A stretch of DNA of 64,000 nt from positions 62,001-126,000 of the forward strand of contig NZ_JPME01000002.1 in assembly GCF_000732605.1 (NCBI RefSeq), given 5' to 3'. The translations under genes and the position numbers were made by a program. Source of the stretch: Lacrimispora celerecrescens. GTDB lineage: Bacteria; Bacillota; Clostridia; Lachnospirales; Lachnospiraceae. This document shows positions 7,400 through 17,820 of the stretch, in pieces. The first letter of the stretch is position 1. Each line of letters begins with the position of its first letter. The notes beneath the pieces are model-generated. The model had not been told where the DNA came from. It did not search any database and saw nothing but the letters and a program-made list of their open reading frames with translations.

Positions 7400-8857
7400 A
7401 TGGAGCAGACAAGCGAAAAAACATATAAAAACCGAAACCTTATTTTAATTAATGTTGTACTTCTTACTTTTATGTCAACACTTGACAGCAGCATTGTAAA
7501 CGTTGCCCTGCCTAAAATGTCCCGGCTTTTATCCGTAAGTGCTGAGGCAATTGCCTGGGTGGTATCCGTTTACTTGCTGGTGATCGTAGGAACCATATTG
7601 ATATTTGGACGTCTTGGAGATATCGTGGGAAAGACCCGGATATTTTTATACGGAGTCCTCGGCTTTACCATTGGCTCCCTTATGTGCGGAATGTCCGGTT
7701 CCTTTTTAATGCTGATCGTTTCCAGAGCCATTCAGGCCCTGGGAGCTGCGGCAGCAATGGCAACCAACCAGGGTATCATCACTCAGGTATTTCCAGCTAA
7801 TGAGCGGGGGAGGGCTCTGGGAATAACAGGAACCTTCGTCGCTCTTGGTTCCATGGCTGGTCCGCCGATAGGCGGCTTTATCATCAATTCCTTTAACTGG
7901 GAATATATTTTTCTGATCAATGTGCCCATAGGAATCGTAGTGTATATTCTGGGGCTTAGAATCCTTCCCAGGCAAAAAGGAACCACCGGTGAAACATTTG
8001 ATGTGAAAGGAAGCGTTCTTTTCATCATATCCATAACGGCCCTGTTCTTATCCCTGATTCTGGGAGAAGGTTCTGGATATGGAAATCCTTTGATCATCGG
8101 CGGATTTGTTTTGTTCCTTGTAACATTTGTCCTGTTTATCTGGCTGGAGCGCAGGATAGAGGTTCCTCTGTTGCAGCTTGAACTGTTTCAGAACAGGCTG
8201 TTTTCCTTAAGTATTTTTTGTTCTTTTATTTCCTTTATGGCAATCAGCGGTTCGACAATCGTACTGCCATTTTATCTGCAGAATACTTTAAAGTATTCTC
8301 CTGCATTTACTGGCCTCATTCTCATGGTGTCACCGATTATACTGGCTGTGGTGGCCCCAGTCAGCGGCCATCTATCTGATCGGATCGGCTCGGAGTTTTT
8401 AACATTTTTAGGGCTTATGGTCACAGGAGCCGGATTGTATCTCATGTCCACTTTGACACAGAGTTCCAATATCTGGGCAATGATCATTTACATCGCCATT
8501 ATGTCCGTGGGAAATGGCATGTTCCAGTCGCCTAACAATTCTCTGACCATGTCTACTGCTCCTAAAAACATGCTTGGGATTTAAGGAAGCGTGAATGCTC
8601 TTATAAGGAATATGGGGATGATCAGCGGTATTTCCATCACCGTACTGCTCCTTTACGGCCGGATGAGCCAAAAAATAGGATATCATGTTACCGACTATGT
8701 GCAGGGACGGGATGATGTATTTATCTACGGCATGAAGGGAGTTTATATAGCTGCCGCCATGATATGTGCCGCAGGTGCTTTTTTAACGGCCCTCCGTCTT
8801 TATAACCAGAGAAAACGGGCTGCCCTGCCTGAGACTATTCATGAAACTGTAGGGTAA
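7400..8857 (+). pseudogene. MFS drug efflux transporter (DHA2/EmrB-QacA type) with in-frame stop
   Basis: The full reading frame would give about 485 residues with some 14 membrane segments. Motif A-like GRLGDIVGKTRIFLYG and motif C-like GPPIGGFIINSFNWEYIFLINV are typical of DHA2 multidrug pumps. The frame is cut by TAA at 8582-8584 within MLGI-stop-GSVNALIRN and then continues without a shift to 8857. Only the last about 90 residues, including the last membrane segment or segments, are lost. I start at the ATG at 7400 with GGAG upstream; a TTG 15 nt earlier is also in frame. It could be a true nonsense mutation, a readthrough site or a sequence error. MarR regulation is likely. Confidence 0.85.
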
Positions 8858-8967
8858 AAAAAACAGAGGCGCTGCAGAAAGAGAGGATAAGTGAGATGAA
8901 ACTGTGCTAAATGCATAAGAAAAGGAGATGAAGAGAAAAAAATATATATAATTGTGCTTAAGAATGC

Positions 8968-8996
8968 TTGACAATGTATGACTTGTTTAGTATAAT
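8968..8996 (+). promoter_or_regulatory. Consensus sigma-A promoter of the licT operon
   Basis: TTGACA (8968-8973) and TATAAT (8991-8996) have a 17-nt spacer, a perfect match to consensus. Transcription would run straight into a RAT element and terminator. In the rest of the gap after the MFS gene (8858-8967) I see only A-rich sequence and no supported gene. Confidence 0.85.
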
Positions 8997-9023
8997 AAAT
9001 AAAAAAAGAAAATATAATTTACT

Positions 9024-9052
9024 GGAAGTGTTACTGCTTGTCGGGCCTGACC
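9024..9052 (+). promoter_or_regulatory. RAT (ribonucleic antiterminator) site 1, before licT
   Basis: A 29-nt stretch begins GGAAG and contains GTTACTGCTTG and a GGGCCTGACC end. It resembles the RAT sequences bound by LicT/BglG (GGAT-GTTACTG-GCAGGC-AACC). It lies 18 nt upstream of the 9070 terminator. Antiterminator binding would stabilise this hairpin; in known systems RAT overlaps the terminator, so the exact geometry here is unclear. Confidence 0.65.
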
Positions 9053-9069
9053 AGGATGACGTAAGGTAG

Positions 9070-9117
9070 AAGACCATAATATTTGGTTGGAATTTTGCGT
9101 GATCTTGGTCTTTTTTT
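9070..9117 (+). terminator. Conditional terminator in the licT leader
   Basis: AAGACCA (9070-9076) pairs with TGGTCTT (9106-9112), followed by a run of T. It sits between RAT site 1 and licT, so transcription of licT itself should depend on antitermination. Confidence 0.75.
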
Positions 9118-9176
9118 ACAATAAGGTAAAAATACTTGTCACAATGATTTAGGCAAACTCCATTGAGAAGGTGAAC

Positions 9177-10007
9177 ATGTTGCATGTAGAAAAGCGGATT
9201 AATAACAATGTGCTGCTGGCGACAGAGGAGGGGCAGCAGATGGTTCTGATAGGGAAGGGGATCGGCTTTCAGGCTTATCCTGGAGATCGGGTGGACAAGG
9301 GTAAGATTGAAAAAATCTTTTACCCCACCAACAATATGACCTTCACGCAGATGGCAGCCCTCATGACCGGGTGCGGACCCGATGAATTAAGGACAGTGTT
9401 AAAAATCGTGAACATGGCCAGGGAGACGTTTGAACATCTAAATGACAATATGTTCTTTTCCTTGCTTGACCATTTATCCTTTGCCTTAAAGCGTCATGAA
9501 AACCAGATGGATATCGTAAATCCGCTGGAGTGGGAGATAAAAAAGTTTTATTCCAGGGAATACCGGATGGGTGTCAGGGCGCTGGAAATCATAAAAGAGG
9601 ATTTGGGGAGGGAGCTTCCTGGCAGTGAAGCTGCATTTTTTGCCCTTCATATTGTTAATGCGCAGATTGACAGTGTGACGGGAGAGGAAATTTTCGGAAT
9701 CACGGAAATGACCAATTCTATTTTAAAGCTGGTCAAGTATTTCTATCAGTGTGAGTTTGATGAGGACAGCGTATTTTTTAACCGTTTTATTGCCCATGTC
9801 AGGTATTATCTTATGAGGCAGATAAAGGGAGAGGAGGTTATCCTTGGGGAAAGTGGGATTCTTGAATCGGTCCGCAAGGCGGATTCCCGGGCTTATGAGT
9901 GTGCGGACAGGATTGCCCGGTATATTTATGAGAGGCAGAGGTGGGAAACCTCTGAAACGGAGAAGATGTTTTTGATGCTGCATATTATTAATTTGGTAAA
10001 AAGGTGA
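9177..10007 (+). CDS. licT: BglG/LicT-family transcription antiterminator
   Basis: A 276-residue RNA-binding antiterminator. The N-terminal CAT domain (HVEKRINNNVLLATEEGQ, GKGIGFQAYPGDRV) binds RAT RNA. Two PTS regulation domains follow, roughly residues 65-170 and 170-276, with the expected histidines near DHLSFALKRH, FFALHIVNAQ, FIAHVRYYL and LMLHIINLV. The start is ATG 9177 with AAGGTG 3 nt upstream; GTG at 9171 overlaps that site. It is flanked by RAT/terminator units on both sides and followed by the beta-glucoside PTS gene, so it should be inactivated by EII phosphorylation without substrate and allow readthrough when a beta-glucoside is transported. Confidence 0.92.
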   Translation: MLHVEKRINNNVLLATEEGQQMVLIGKGIGFQAYPGDRVDKGKIEKIFYPTNNMTFTQMAALMTGCGPDELRTVLKIVNMARETFEHLNDNMFFSLLDHLSFALKRHENQMDIVNPLEWEIKKFYSREYRMGVRALEIIKEDLGRELPGSEAAFFALHIVNAQIDSVTGEEIFGITEMTNSILKLVKYFYQCEFDEDSVFFNRFIAHVRYYLMRQIKGEEVILGESGILESVRKADSRAYECADRIARYIYERQRWETSETEKMFLMLHIINLVKR

Positions 10008-10016
10008 ATAAATAAG

Positions 10017-10093
10017 GGATTCGTTACAGTTTGGCTGGCAAGACCCGTACCTGGCTGATGGGAAATTATCATTTGGCAGGGCGGGTCTTTTTT
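10017..10093 (+). promoter_or_regulatory. RAT site 2 overlapping a terminator, between licT and the PTS gene
   Basis: A 29-nt RAT-like sequence at 10017-10045 contains GGATTCGTTACAG and GCTGGCAAGACC. Its last 5 nt form the start of the terminator arm AGACCCG (10041-10047), which pairs with CGGGTCT (10082-10088) before a T-run. The two structures are mutually exclusive, which is the classical LicT/BglG switch design. Confidence 0.85.
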
Positions 10094-10187
10094 GTCTCAT
10101 TAATTGGTGGAAACTGCCGTTTGGGCTGTGGGAATGAGCATGGCAAGGCGGATGGAAAAATTAATCTTATTCATGAGGAGGAGAAGG

Positions 10188-12050
10188 ATGGAACGAGAGG
10201 AATTGGCTAAAAAACTGATGGAGCATGTAGGTGGGATTGAAAATATCAAATCGCTCTCTCATTGTATGACACGGCTGCGCTTTTTCCTGGTCGATGACGG
10301 CAAGGTTTGTGAGGAGGAGTTAAAGAAGCTTCCGATTCTTGGCGTCCAGAGGCAGGGCGGCCAGTATCAGGTGATTGTCGGGAATGACGTATCCAGGGTT
10401 TATAAGGAACTTGTGAAGCAGTATCCGAAGCTTGGGGGAGAGAATCTCACAGATCAGGCGGGGGAGAAGAAGGGAACGCTCGTCAGCCGTATGCTTGCGG
10501 CCCTGACTGCCATTTTGGTCATGCCCCTTTCTGCTGTGATCGGCAGTGGTCTGATCATGGGGATTCGGTATATGTTTACGACTTTGCATATTTTACCGGC
10601 GGAGAGTCCGCTTATTTTCCTGCTCACGGTTATTGGGAATTCGTCCCTTTATTTTTTCCCGTTTCTGCTTGCGGTTTCGGCTGCGAAACGGTTTCATACC
10701 AATGTTTACATGGCCATAGGGATTGCGGCTGCCATGTTGGACCCCAATCTTATTGCCAGGGTTGGAGAAGAACCGGTAAGGCTTTTTGGGGCACTTCCGA
10801 TCCCTATGAATAATTATGGAAGCAGTGTGATTCCCATAATCCTGGCGGTCTGGTTTATGAGTAAGGTGTATGGCTGGCTAGAGGAGAAGCTGCCGTCCAT
10901 GGTGACTGTTATTTTTGCTCCTTTGCTGACTTTTTTGATTGTCACTCCTGTCAACTTGATTTTAATTGCGCCTTTGGCTACGTATTTGACAACGTATGTA
11001 TCCAACGGACTTGAATGGCTTATCAATTTAAATCTTGGAGCCGCAGGCTTTGTAATCGGCGCGACCCGTCCGCTCCTGGTTTTGGTGGGGCTTCATCATG
11101 CCATCCGGCCTCTCCAGTATATGCAGTTGGAAACCTTTGGCTATACCACAATTAGTCCGGCGACCTTTATATCTACCATGTCCCAGGCGACCGCCGCATT
11201 TGCAACCGCAGTGCTTGTAAAGGACCGGAAGAATAAGCAGATTGCAACTTCTTCTGCTGTTTCCGGCTATCTTGGCATCACGGAGCCTGCCCTGTATGGA
11301 ATTATTTTTAAATACCGGGCGGCTTTGGCGGGATGTGTGATAGGCGGTGGTCTTGGGGGAATGGTCAGCCTAATGATGGGAGCGAAGGCATTTTCCCAGG
11401 GGATGCCAAGCATTCTGACAACGCCGGTATTCATGGGGGACAAGCCCATGTCAATCGTCTGCGGATTTGCCGTGATGTTTGTATCTACCTTTGGAATTAC
11501 ATGGTTTTTGGGAAAAAGTGTGTTTAAGCTGGAGGATCATATCGTTTTTACCGACGATATTTTAAAAACCGGAGCGGCTAAGGAAGAAACTGCATCGGGG
11601 CTTCTGGTATTCAGTCCTGTCAGCGGACGGCTCTGTAAGCTGGAGGACATTCATGATGAAACGTTTTCCACTGAAATATTGGGCAAGGGAATCGGAATCA
11701 TTCCGAATGAGAACCGGATTGCCGCTCCGGCGGACGGCGTGGTAAATTCGGTTTTTCATACCAATCATGCCCTTGGTTTTGTTACGGAGGAGGGCCTGGA
11801 GGTACTTATTCATATCGGGCTTGACACAGTTAAGCTGGAAGGAGAATTTTTTACTCCTAAGTGTAAGGTGGGGGATAGAATGAAGAAGGGAGATGTTCTT
11901 ATTGAGTTTGACCGGGAGCGAATTGAGGCGGCTGGTTATGACACCACGGTTGTCATCGTGATTTCTAATACCGCGGCTTATGGCAGCATTGAGCCTGAGT
12001 TTGAAGAGGGCGCCATATTTACGGGGGAAAAGATATTGACCGTCAAATAA
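10188..12050 (+). CDS. Beta-glucoside-specific PTS transporter EIIBCA
   Basis: A 620-residue fused PTS permease that imports and phosphorylates a beta-glucoside. The EIIB domain comes first, with phosphocysteine Cys26 in SLSHCMTRLRF. The membrane EIIC domain spans about residues 100-460 with roughly ten hydrophobic segments. The C-terminal EIIA domain (SPVSGRLCKLEDIHDETFS to the end) has HALGF and the phospho-His region VLIHIGLDTVKLEG. The start is the ATG at 10188 because GAGGAG lies 5 nt upstream; an upstream in-frame GTG lacks this. It is read through RAT site 2 with licT and probably feeds the GH1 enzyme downstream. The exact sugar (salicin, arbutin, cellobiose or similar) is not determined. 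Confidence 0.92.
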   Translation: MEREELAKKLMEHVGGIENIKSLSHCMTRLRFFLVDDGKVCEEELKKLPILGVQRQGGQYQVIVGNDVSRVYKELVKQYPKLGGENLTDQAGEKKGTLVSRMLAALTAILVMPLSAVIGSGLIMGIRYMFTTLHILPAESPLIFLLTVIGNSSLYFFPFLLAVSAAKRFHTNVYMAIGIAAAMLDPNLIARVGEEPVRLFGALPIPMNNYGSSVIPIILAVWFMSKVYGWLEEKLPSMVTVIFAPLLTFLIVTPVNLILIAPLATYLTTYVSNGLEWLINLNLGAAGFVIGATRPLLVLVGLHHAIRPLQYMQLETFGYTTISPATFISTMSQATAAFATAVLVKDRKNKQIATSSAVSGYLGITEPALYGIIFKYRAALAGCVIGGGLGGMVSLMMGAKAFSQGMPSILTTPVFMGDKPMSIVCGFAVMFVSTFGITWFLGKSVFKLEDHIVFTDDILKTGAAKEETASGLLVFSPVSGRLCKLEDIHDETFSTEILGKGIGIIPNENRIAAPADGVVNSVFHTNHALGFVTEEGLEVLIHIGLDTVKLEGEFFTPKCKVGDRMKKGDVLIEFDRERIEAAGYDTTVVIVISNTAAYGSIEPEFEEGAIFTGEKILTVK

Positions 12051-12163
12051 GAAATAGTAAAAATGAAGGGGGAGGGATTTCGGTTCTTTGCCCGGAGCCA
12101 TTTTACTTAAGGAAGGGAAACTGCGGCTAAAAAAGAGCTGCAAAAGGAAGGGAGAATTTCAGT

Positions 12164-12868
12164 ATGAAGTTAATTGTGACGAGAGATTATGAAACCATGA
12201 GCCGTGTGGCTCTTAACCATGTACAGGCTCATATGTATACGGGAGATAACCGGAGGGTGAATCTTTCTATTACGGCGGGAAAAACCCCGGAGCGGCTGTA
12301 TCAGTTGTTTGTGGAGGAGTACAAGGGGAAGCCTTATTTTGATCAGGTTCATTTTTATAATTTTGACGAGATACCCAGGGCGGGGGAAGCGGTTGGTGTT
12401 ACCATGAATGATTTGAACCGCATGTTTTTTAAACCGGCAGAGGTCCCTGAAGTGCGGATTCATCCATTGGATACGAGGAACTGGAAGGATTATGACAAAA
12501 AGCTTATGGAGGATGGCGGGCTGGATATGATTCTTATGGGACTTGGCACAGACGGGCATTTCTGCGGGAATCTTTCCGGGACGGTGGAGCATTTTGGCAT
12601 GGAAACCAGGCTGGTGACAAAGGAGGCGTGCCCACTCTCTTATTTTGAGAGGGAGGGAAGCCCGGACCATTATGTGACCTTCGGGCCGAAAACCGTGATG
12701 AATGCCAGGCATTTAATCCTGATCATCAACGGCAGCCATAAAGCGGAGATTACGAAAAAAGCGTTATTTGGCCCGGTGACACCGGAGGTTCCTGCCAGCG
12801 TGTTCCAGCTGCATCCGAATTATACGGTTATTATGGATGAGGCGGCGGCAGCTCTGCTGGATGGCTGA
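12164..12868 (+). CDS. Glucosamine/galactosamine-6-phosphate isomerase family (NagB-like) protein
   Basis: A 234-residue protein of the NagB/6-phosphogluconolactonase fold. ITAGKTPERLY is the phosphate-binding loop near residue 40, YNFDEIPR carries the acidic active-site segment, and GLGTDGHFCGNLSGT carries the His/Asn motif (NagB: GxGxDGHIAFNEP). The match diverges from true NagB after GHF, so deamination of glucosamine-6-phosphate is not assured; another sugar-phosphate isomerase or lactonase activity is possible. Its place between a beta-glucoside PTS gene and a GH1 gene suggests it processes the phosphorylated product of a particular glycoside, possibly an amino sugar. Confidence 0.75.
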   Translation: MKLIVTRDYETMSRVALNHVQAHMYTGDNRRVNLSITAGKTPERLYQLFVEEYKGKPYFDQVHFYNFDEIPRAGEAVGVTMNDLNRMFFKPAEVPEVRIHPLDTRNWKDYDKKLMEDGGLDMILMGLGTDGHFCGNLSGTVEHFGMETRLVTKEACPLSYFEREGSPDHYVTFGPKTVMNARHLILIINGSHKAEITKKALFGPVTPEVPASVFQLHPNYTVIMDEAAAALLDG

Positions 12869-14656
<1,788 letters not shown>

Positions 14657-14718
14657 ACGTTTTTTTCTTGTTTTTTATTAAATGCCCTCTATAATAGGGA
14701 AGGATAAGATGCAGTTGG

Positions 14719-14741
14719 AAAGGCGGAAGGATGCCTTTTTT
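14719..14741 (+). terminator. Short terminator after the GH1 gene
   Basis: AAAGGC pairs with GCCTTT around an 8-nt loop, followed by T residues. Confidence 0.55.
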
Positions 14742-14750
14742 GCGTAAAAT

Positions 14751-14784
14751 AAGAAAACAGAGGCTCAATGGCCTCTGTTTTCTT
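14751..14784. terminator. Strong bidirectional terminator between GH1 and thiT
   Basis: AAGAAAACAGAGGC pairs perfectly over 14 bp with GCCTCTGTTTTCTT, loop TCAATG. The arms are A-rich on one side and T-rich on the other, so it can act for both converging transcripts. It touches the end of thiT. Confidence 0.8.
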
Positions 14785-15454
14785 ATCCGTTTAAGGCCTG
14801 CCGCTTCACCTGGCCGATAGCTCCCAGTACAGGCGGGAAATACAGGACTAATACAGTTAATACCAGCTCCGGCAGGATATAAGTGGCATTATAACCCAGA
14901 GTATAGGCCAATGGGGAAATGCCCTCCGGTGTATAGGATGCAAAGAATATATAACCGGAGATAACATGGAATAAGTACCGACCCGTAACGCCCACAATAT
15001 ATCCGGCTACAAGACCGTGCTTTTTATTACTGAACAGACCGGAAAGCCCCAAAGCACCGAATGCCAAGGGATAGTCAAGAAGAACCTGGATCGGAGCGAA
15101 TATATAGGGGTTCGTGATAAACTGTAAAATTCCGTAGGCTACACCGGTCGTGATCCCGGCCTTTACACCGTAAACATAACCGATGAGGCAGATGAACATC
15201 ATGGAAAACAGAGTGACGGAACCGCCAAAAGGAAGGGAAGCTACTTTGATAAAGGAAGTTACCGTTGCAAGCGCCATCGCGCCTGCGCAGTAAACCAGCT
15301 GGCGGGTCTGCAGCTTTTGAGATTTAGAAGACGATCTGCCAAGAAGATGCAGGGCAAAAAAGATTGCAGCAAATAGAACAATCACCAGCAAGTATCCTGC
15401 CGGCTTTAATAAATACTCTTCACTTTCCGCAGAGTAAGTTAGAAAAAATGACAT
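14783..15454 (-). CDS. thiT: ThiT-like energy-coupled thiamine transporter (ECF S component)
   Basis: A 223-residue membrane protein with about six hydrophobic segments. It matches the YuaJ/ThiT S component that binds thiamine and works with a shared ECF ATPase-T module encoded elsewhere. GVKAGITTGVAYGILQFITNPYIFAPIQVLLDYPLAFGALG contains the tryptophan/tyrosine-poor L1 region and the QxxxDY segment typical of the family. Assignment is reinforced by the TPP riboswitch directly upstream. The Shine-Dalgarno AGGAGG lies 7 nt before the ATG and can pair with an upstream CCTCCT, implying translational control by thiamine pyrophosphate. Confidence 0.92.
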   Translation of the reverse strand: MSFFLTYSAESEEYLLKPAGYLLVIVLFAAIFFALHLLGRSSSKSQKLQTRQLVYCAGAMALATVTSFIKVASLPFGGSVTLFSMMFICLIGYVYGVKAGITTGVAYGILQFITNPYIFAPIQVLLDYPLAFGALGLSGLFSNKKHGLVAGYIVGVTGRYLFHVISGYIFFASYTPEGISPLAYTLGYNATYILPELVLTVLVLYFPPVLGAIGQVKRQALNG

Positions 15455-15461
15455 AAAAAAT

Positions 15462-15573
15462 CCTCCTTTGTGTGCGCAGGAGGGGACTACTATTGCTTCC
15501 TTACGCCGGCATTATCCGGTTCAAGTAGTGAGGGTTTGGTTTCTACCAATCTCAGCCAATGGCTCCCCTAGCG
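15462..15573 (-). ncRNA. TPP riboswitch controlling thiT
   Basis: On the minus strand, about 15573-15494 carries the THI-box: GGGGAGCC, CTGAGA (15550-15555), then CGGATAATGCCGGCGTA and GGAAGCA. The expression platform follows: CCTCCT at 15483-15478 is complementary to the Shine-Dalgarno AGGAGG at 15467-15462, with a 10-nt loop. No T-run terminator is seen, so ligand binding probably blocks translation initiation. The remaining gap (15574-15784) holds upstream sequence for both genes and no other supported feature. Confidence 0.93.
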
Positions 15574-15784
15574 TGTGTAATTTATACAATTTTGCTGTGA
15601 GTATAGCGCAAATACACAGGCTTGTCAAGCCTTATCAAGTCATGTTTTTGCATGTCTGATCCATAACCAAATTGTAAATTCAGTATAAAAATGCAAATTA
15701 AGCACAACCTAGTAAAAGCAGTAAAGTTGAAATAAGGTCCGCTTGATTTATTATTAACAAATTGGAGATACGGAGGTTGTTTTC

Positions 15785-16210
15785 ATGACAGGCTTTATTA
15801 TTGCTCTTATATCCGGAGCGCTTATGAGCATACAGGGAGTTTTTAATACGGGAGTGACAAAGCAGACCAGCATGTGGGTTTCTACAGGCTGGGTACAGCT
15901 GACAGCATTTTTGACCTGCCTCATTCTGTGGTATTTTTCCGGCAGGGAGAACATTACCGGTCTATTTGACGTACAGCCAAAGTACTTATTGATTGGCGGA
16001 GTTTTGGGTGCATTCATTACCTATACCGTAGTTAGGAGTATGGGAACCCTGGGGCCGGCCAAAGCGGCTCTGATTATTGTAATTTCCCAGATCATTGTTG
16101 CCTACGCCATCGAGTTGTTTGGCTTGTTCGGGGTTGAAAAGGTAGGATTTGAATGGAAGAAGCTGATCGGCGCGGTTGTTGCCATTATCGGAATCATGAT
16201 ATTTAATTAA
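15785..16210 (+). CDS. DUF606 (YdcZ-like) small DMT-family membrane protein
   Basis: A 141-residue integral membrane protein with about five hydrophobic helices, of the DUF606/YdcZ group in the drug/metabolite transporter superfamily. Typical features are the N-terminal ALISGALMSIQGVFNTGVTKQTS and the final KKLIGAVVAIIGIMIFN. Members are often half-size and act as dimers; the substrate is unknown. Shine-Dalgarno GGAGG lies 9 nt before the ATG. It is monocistronic between the thiT leader and comEA. Confidence 0.8.
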   Translation: MTGFIIALISGALMSIQGVFNTGVTKQTSMWVSTGWVQLTAFLTCLILWYFSGRENITGLFDVQPKYLLIGGVLGAFITYTVVRSMGTLGPAKAALIIVISQIIVAYAIELFGLFGVEKVGFEWKKLIGAVVAIIGIMIFN

Positions 16211-16312
16211 TTTGGAAATAGTGCTTGTATTTACTTATTTCTTTAGGTAGAATAGTAACATAGGCTGAAGATGGTATCCTTTTTTGGAGATTTTTGTAAG
16301 AGGAGGGATATC

Positions 16313-16987
16313 ATGGATTACAAGAAAGTTAAAATCATCCTTATTGCCCTGTGTGTCTTAGGGGCGGGTGTTTGTTACGGCTTGAGCAGAAGCCAGGAGG
16401 TTCGCAGGCCAGGGATTTCTCTGTCAGAGGAATCAGCTTTATCTTCCGGGGAAACTGTTACCGGAATTGGAGCAGGTGATGGCCCGGCGGCTTTAACGGC
16501 AGAAGAGGACAGTTTAGGAAGTGCAGGAGAGGAAACGGCCCTGCCTTTCTATGTACATATCTGCGGAGAAGTTATTTCTCCCGGTGTTTATGAGCTTAAA
16601 GAAGGAAGCCGGGTTTTTCAGGCAATCGAGAAAGCAGGCGGAGTCACAGACCAGGCTGCGGCAGAATATTTAAATATGGCGGAGCAGGTCAAGGACGGCA
16701 TGAAGATCGTGGTCCCTGGCAAGGAAGAGGTGGAAGCGGCGAAGGCCAGGGGAGAGATATCCCTACAGGCAGAGGCTTCATCCAACGTACAAAAAACCAA
16801 GGTGAATTTAAATACAGCCACCAAAGAGGAACTGATGACCCTGCGGGGAGTCGGAGAAGCTAAGGCAGCTGATATCCTTAAGTATCGGGAGAGCCAAGGC
16901 GGATTTCAGAAGATCGAGGATATTATGAAGATATCCGGCATCAAAGATGCGGCGTTTCAGAAAATAAAAGATGATATAACGGTTTGA
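16313..16987 (+). CDS. comEA: ComEA-family helix-hairpin-helix DNA-binding protein
   Basis: A 224-residue membrane-anchored protein. An N-terminal hydrophobic segment (KIILIALCVLGAGVCYGL) is followed by an acidic, low-complexity linker. Then comes a SLBB-type domain (FYVHICGEVISPGVYELKEGSRVFQAI) and a C-terminal pair of helix-hairpin-helix motifs (VNLNTATKEELMTLRGVGEAKAADIL, FQKIEDIMKISGIKDAAF). ComEA binds incoming DNA outside the cell membrane during transformation. No comEC or other competence gene is adjacent. I start it at the ATG at 16313 with AGGAGGG upstream; an earlier in-frame ATG lacks a good site. Confidence 0.9.
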   Translation: MDYKKVKIILIALCVLGAGVCYGLSRSQEVRRPGISLSEESALSSGETVTGIGAGDGPAALTAEEDSLGSAGEETALPFYVHICGEVISPGVYELKEGSRVFQAIEKAGGVTDQAAAEYLNMAEQVKDGMKIVVPGKEEVEAAKARGEISLQAEASSNVQKTKVNLNTATKEELMTLRGVGEAKAADILKYRESQGGFQKIEDIMKISGIKDAAFQKIKDDITV

Positions 16988-17008
16988 AATAGAGGATAGA
17001 GGTGTAGT

Positions 17009-17707
17009 ATGGCAAGCGTTTTAGTAGTTGATGATGAAAAACTCATCGTAAAAGGAATGAGATTCAGTCTGGAACAGGACGGTATGGAAGTGGACTGTGC
17101 CTATGACGGAGAGGAAGCCATTAATCTGGCAAAGCAGAAAGAGTATGATGTGGTCCTGTTGGATGTCATGCTTCCCAAATACGACGGATACGAAGTGTGT
17201 CAGGCCATCCGGGAATTTTCCGAGATGCCTATTATCATGCTTACAGCAAAAGGCAATGATATGGATAAGATCCTGGGCCTGGAATACGGTGCCGACGATT
17301 ATATCACAAAGCCTTTTAATATTCTTGAGGTAAAGGCCAGGATTAAGGCTATCCTGCGCCGGAATTCAAAGAAGAACAAGCGGGATAACCAGGAAGACAG
17401 CCAGGTGATAAAAGAAGGCGATTTAAAGCTGGACCGGGACAGCAGGAGAGTGTTTATTGCTGAGAAAGAGATTAATTTAACTGCAAAGGAATTTGATCTT
17501 TTGGAACTTCTTACCTGCAATCCGGGTAAGGTTTACAGCAGGGAACAGCTTCTTACTTACGTATGGGGAAATAAAGCCATGGATACGGGGGATGTACGAA
17601 CGGTAGACGTTCATGTAAGGCGTCTGCGGGAGAAAATTGAACCCAGTCCCAGCGATCCTAAATATGTGCATACCAAGTGGGGCGTAGGATATTATTTCCG
17701 CGTCTAG
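17009..17707 (+). CDS. OmpR/PhoB-type response regulator (no adjacent kinase)
   Basis: A 232-residue two-domain regulator. The receiver domain has acidic residues at VVDDE, the phosphoacceptor Asp52 in VVLLDVMLPKYDG, Thr in MLTAKG and Lys in ITKPF. The C-terminal winged helix (EINLTAKEFDLLELL, then DVHVRRLREKIEP) binds DNA. No histidine kinase gene lies within several kilobases on either side. It follows comEA by 21 nt and is closed by a terminator, so the two may be cotranscribed. The length and sequence resemble VicR/YycF-like orphan regulators, but that identity is not established. Confidence 0.9.
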   Translation: MASVLVVDDEKLIVKGMRFSLEQDGMEVDCAYDGEEAINLAKQKEYDVVLLDVMLPKYDGYEVCQAIREFSEMPIIMLTAKGNDMDKILGLEYGADDYITKPFNILEVKARIKAILRRNSKKNKRDNQEDSQVIKEGDLKLDRDSRRVFIAEKEINLTAKEFDLLELLTCNPGKVYSREQLLTYVWGNKAMDTGDVRTVDVHVRRLREKIEPSPSDPKYVHTKWGVGYYFRV

Positions 17708-17720
17708 TAAAAAAAGAGGA

Positions 17721-17760
17721 GGATTTCTGACGGGTGACCGGGGAAATCCGCCTTTTCTTT
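17721..17760 (+). terminator. Terminator after the response regulator gene
   Basis: GGATTTC (17721-17727) pairs with GAAATCC (17743-17749), followed by CCTTTTCTTT. An AAAAGAGG arm upstream extends the helix imperfectly. Confidence 0.65.
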
Positions 17761-17820
17761 AAATTTTGGGAAGAAAATTCCATAGATTAGAATCAATTTT
17801 GGAAACGGGGAAACGATAAG

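Noticed and set aside
14660-14700. TTGTTT and TATAAT 16 nt apart after the GH1 gene
   Set aside because: It would fire into two terminators with no gene beyond, so a functional promoter is unlikely.
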